Assembly (NCBI RefSeq): GCF_038396675.1
Contig: NC_088934.1
Location: 44,228,501-44,292,500 of the forward strand
DNA length: 64,000 nucleotides
DNA from: Hydra vulgaris
Lineage: Eukaryota; Cnidaria; Hydrozoa; Anthoathecata; Hydridae
Direction: 5' to 3'
Both the position numbers and the translations under genes were made by a program. Positions 60,700-64,000 of the stretch are shown here, one piece after another (position 1 is the stretch's first letter; every line of letters starts with the position of its first letter). The notes under the pieces were generated by a model. The model was not told the origin of the DNA, searched no databases, and worked only from the letters and a program-made list of their open reading frames with translations.

Positions 60700-62460
60700 T
60701 AGATACATTTAAAAAAAATTATCTGTTTTTTCATTATTTAAAAGTAATAGCTTTAGCTTTTGTTTAAACTGTTCAAGAGTTGTAAGTGTTTTAATATCAT
60801 TACTAATTATCTTATTTCATACATTAGGTCCTCTAATAGTTATTGAGAACTTGGTTGACTCATATATAGTTTTGGGTTGTACAAAGTTGTTACTTGAATA
60901 TTTAGTCATGTATTTGTGTTGAATTTTATTAAATAATGGTTTGAAGATATTTGGTATTGTATTATTATTAGTTTTATACATAAAAATTAGCAGATGATAT
61001 ATATTTATTTGGTACAAGTTTGATATTTCTAGTTTTTTGAACAATGGTTCAGAATGTGAGAAGCAGTGTGCATTTGATAATAATCTAATTGCATGTTTTT
61101 GTTTGCTAAATAGCTTTTTTGTCTTTGACTTATTGGTGCTGCACCAAGCAATGTTTGCATAATTCAGATAGGAATGAATAAATGAGTAATATATGTATTT
61201 CAAGCATGATTGATCTAAGTATGGTTTTGCTTTATAGAGTAATCCGATATTTTTAGAAATTTTATTTTCAATCATGTTTATGTGGTCTTTCCAATTTATG
61301 TTTTCATCTAGAATTACACCTAGAAATTTCATTGAACATTCCCTTTTTACGATGTATTCTCCAATAATAAGTTTTGGAAGTGCAAGAGGGATTTTATCTT
61401 TTTTATGGAGGCGATGAAAAATAGTATAATTAGTTTTAGTTAAATTAATTGTAAGTTTGTTCATATTTAACCATTCGGTTAGTTTTAGAAGTTCAATGTT
61501 GACCGTTTTAAATAATGTTGTTATATCACTGTGAGAATAAAATAAATTTATGTCATCAGCAAATAAAATAGAATTTAGAATATAAGAAGCTTTGCTTAAA
61601 TCATTAATATAGATTGAAAATAAAAGTGGTCCTAATATAGATCCTTGAGGAACGCCGCAATTAATTGACATATTGTTAGTTTTTTCATTCCCGAATGAAA
61701 TATATTGTTTTTTATTAGATAAGTAGCTTTTAAACCAAGCTATGTTTATATTTTTGATTCCGTAGTTTTCTAATTTTTTAATTAAAATGCTATGATCAAC
61801 AGTGTCGAACGCCTTACTAAGATCTATGAAAACACCTAAAGTGAACTTGTTTTTGTCAAAACCTTGAAAAATAATCTGAATGAGATGAAGAATTGCATGA
61901 TCAGTAGAGTGCCCTGTTTTGAAGCCAAATTGTTTGTTACAGAGAATATTATTTTTTTCTAAAAATGAGTATAATTTGTTATATATAATGCGTTCTAGTA
62001 TTTTCAAGAAGCATGGAAGAATGGAAATAGGTCTATAGTTAGAAATATTAGTATCATCTCCAGACTTAAAAACTGGTATTACCCTTGCAATTTTAAGTAT
62101 TTTTGGAAAGCCTCCTTGTTCAAACGAAAGATTAAATATATACAAAAGAACTTTTTTAATATAGAAAATACATTTAACTACAACATTACTACTAACATTA
62201 TCAAATCCTTGTGCTTTGTTTAATTTTAATGAATTCTTTTTCAGTTAACTCAGCATTTTCCATACTTGAATTGCTAGGAGTCAAGTATTTCTCCTTGTTA
62301 AACTCACTGTGTTTTAATTTTGATGCTAAATTTAAACCTGCATTGACACACACCTCATTAGATGTTTTAGCAATTATAGATTCTTTAGTAATATCTTGAT
62401 GATGATAGTTTAGTTTTTTTGGAAGACCATTTAGCTTTAGTGTTTTTTTTCCAATTACTT
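60700..62460 (-). mobile_element. L2/CR1-group LINE, 5'-truncated, well preserved
   Basis: The RT gene with short 3' UTR lies on the minus strand; the 5' end is cut at about 62455, where a CR1 fragment in the same orientation begins. Of the three copies in the window from this LINE type it is the most intact. Confidence 0.85.
60817..62400 (-). pseudogene. LINE reverse transcriptase, 442-codon open block
   Basis: The open block 60817-62145 contains 'RVIPVFKSGDDTNISNYRPI', 'QFGFKTGHSTDHAILHLI', 'FTLGVFIDLSKAFDTVDHSI' with the first catalytic Asp, 'NCGVPQGSILGPLLFSIYI', 'ILFADDINLFYS' with the Asp pair, 'EWLNMNKLTINLTKT' and 'NYANIAWCSTNKSKTKK'. All RT core blocks are intact. The TGA ending it (60817-60819) stands where Trp is expected; the frame then continues 'NKIISNDIKTLTTLEQFKQK' to about 60720. 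Upstream, 'KAQGFDNVSSNVVVKC' joins the block, and 'SNEVCVNAGLNLASKLKHSE' lies in another frame at 62260-62400. The endonuclease is missing. Confidence 0.9.
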
Positions 62461-62479
62461 CTTTGATGAAATTCTATAT

Positions 62480-63370
62480 CTAAGTATGGTCTTATAAACA
62501 CTTTATATAATTTGAGAGCCATATTACATCAATGAAAGTGAATGTCTTTTTTAGCATACTAAGAATTTTTAAGGATTTAGAGACAAGTATTTAAATATGT
62601 GTGCTCTAATTGAGGTTAGATGTAAAAATGACTCCAAAATTATGCTCTTAAGTGACGTTTCTTAGGAATTGGTTTATTTTTTGGTTATTTTGCAGAGAGC
62701 GGTTGTAATGAGGGTTGTTTTGACTGTAATAAATAACGCAGCATTTTAAAATGTTTAATTTAAGTAATTAAGTGTTTAACTACTCGTATACCAAGCGTAG
62801 ACGATCCTGCAGATTGCGATAAGGTTTTAGAAATAAGTTTAGTATCATCGGCAAATGTCTCAGAAGTTTCAGTGAGTTTCGCATAGTCATCTGTGTAGAA
62901 AACGAAAAGGAGCGAGCCAAGAACAGAGCTTTGAGGAATACCACTGAGAACATCAACCCATACAGAGCTGGTATTGTTAATTGCAATGCGTTGTTTTTTG
63001 CCCACTATAAAGATTAAATCCATTGAAGAAGTTAGCCGTTTATTCCAAAAGATCCTAATTTAAACATAAGTCTGTTGTGCGGTACAGAATTAAACGCTTT
63101 GGCGAAATCAAGATAGATTACATCAATAAACTGGTGAGAAGCTATGGAAGACGAAATAATATCAAGTCTCTATTAGATTAGTTGGGCATGATTTTTTATG
63201 AAGGAAGCCATGTTGATTTGCAGAGAACATATTATTATCGTTAGTGTGCTAAAATTTTTGTTCTTTACAAGTTTTTTGAAAATTTTACAGGAAGAGTGGT
63301 TAGTAAAATAGGTCTATAGTTTTCAGAAAGTAAATCACCTCTTTTATAGACCAGACTAATATTTGCTAAT
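62480..63370 (-). pseudogene. CR1 LINE RT fragment, reverse strand
   Basis: Minus strand: 'ANISLVYKRGDLLSENYRPI' (about 63365-63305), 'NQHGFLHKKSCPTNLI' area (63220), 'IDVIYLDFAKAFNSVPHNRL' (63125-63070) with the first catalytic Asp, 'LSGIPQSSVLGSLLFVFYT' (62950), 'SETFADDTKLIS' with the Asp pair (62860), and 'ALKLYKVFIRPYLDIEF' (62520). Stops and shifts lie between most blocks. The 3' end is cut where the other LINE starts. Confidence 0.85.
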
Positions 63371-64000
63371 TTATACAGAGTCGGTATTGTATTTCAGAAT
63401 TAAAGGATGAAATATTTTTGTGAATGTATATTTTTACTTAACTACAATAAAAATTATTGTTCTGATCAAAGGACAACTCAAAGAATTTAAGCAAACAGTC
63501 ACCATATATACAATAAAATATTTTATTTTATTGAAACTATTAGTCTAAAAATAACCATATATAATTACATTTTACATTTATAATTACATTTTATTTTTAC
63601 AACCTTTATAATAGATTAGTAGTTAAAAAGTTTTTATGAAATATTAAATATTTAAACATTTTTCTTGCCAACTATGAACTATGAATTATTATTATTATAT
63701 GATTTAACAACATGAATTATTCGTTACAACTTTATTGCAAAAAGTGGGAGAATTTTATACCTAATATTCAAGGTTAACAACCAAAAATATTAAAATTGTC
63801 TGTTACTGATTCATAAAAACTAAGGATTACCCTTACATTAAACTGTTTTGAAAAGTCCGAACGATAAAAACAATGTTAAAAAAAAAAAAAAAAATAACTT
63901 TGATGATGTTCGGTTTAATTAACTTAAATTAGCATTATTAAAAAAAGTTGATAATTAAAAAATAGCGTCTTGAAACACTTCGCAACGTTAGAATTATTTT
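63371..64000. other. AT-rich spacer to window end
   Basis: No gene seen. A 13-A run (63880-63892) and short TTATTATTAT repeats only. Confidence 0.6.

Overview
The window is strongly AT-rich, non-microbial metazoan DNA that is almost entirely transposable elements (TEs). The mix points to a cnidarian, most likely Hydra: CR1 LINE fragments, several hAT copies, mariner/Tc1 elements, a pogo-like element, over a dozen long (TA)n tracts and an intact plant/fungal-type haem peroxidase gene. The genus is inferred from this TE and gene profile, not proven by a marker gene. There is no rRNA, no convincing functional tRNA, no CRISPR array and no operon.

Layout. 1-3450: decayed CR1 LINE (ORF1, endonuclease, RT). 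4080-6210: Tc1 and mariner remnants. 6226-9548: hAT element with a perfect 8-bp target duplication. 9549-12470: AT-rich DNA with palindromes, a tRNA-like sequence and a (TA)n tract. 12470-19315: two copies, in opposite orientation, of an unclassified transposase-like gene, around a reverse-strand L2/CR1-type LINE. 19300-24800: foldback AT-rich DNA, a CR1 3' half, another LINE tail and a MITE end. 25560-26624: the one convincing intact non-TE gene, a secreted haem peroxidase. 26901-28215: near-intact mariner. 28930-30930: pogo-like element. 33000-45215: a large nest in which an unnamed element family (ends ACCCAGTAAACA) hosts two hAT elements, a DD41D mariner and a 923-bp foldback element with a tRNA-like core. 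A second, much shorter copy lies inverted at 46052-47896. 48288-49477: third mariner. 51431-54477: ZBED-type hAT. 54917-56640: another hAT remnant. 58050-63370: CR1 pieces, a Tc1 element with IR/DR ends and a long LINE RT ORF.

The genes do not form a pathway; they are independent selfish elements at different stages of decay. Two themes run across the window. First, TE reading frames and nearby DNA are repeatedly interrupted by near-perfect inverted duplications (arms 15-72 bp, spacers mostly 1-23 bp), suggesting template-switch mutation, or possibly an assembly artefact. Second, an unnamed class of elements ending in CCCAGYAAAC carries subterminal repeated words and may be undescribed. The peroxidase, with class II/III rather than class I active-site features, is the most interesting single gene.
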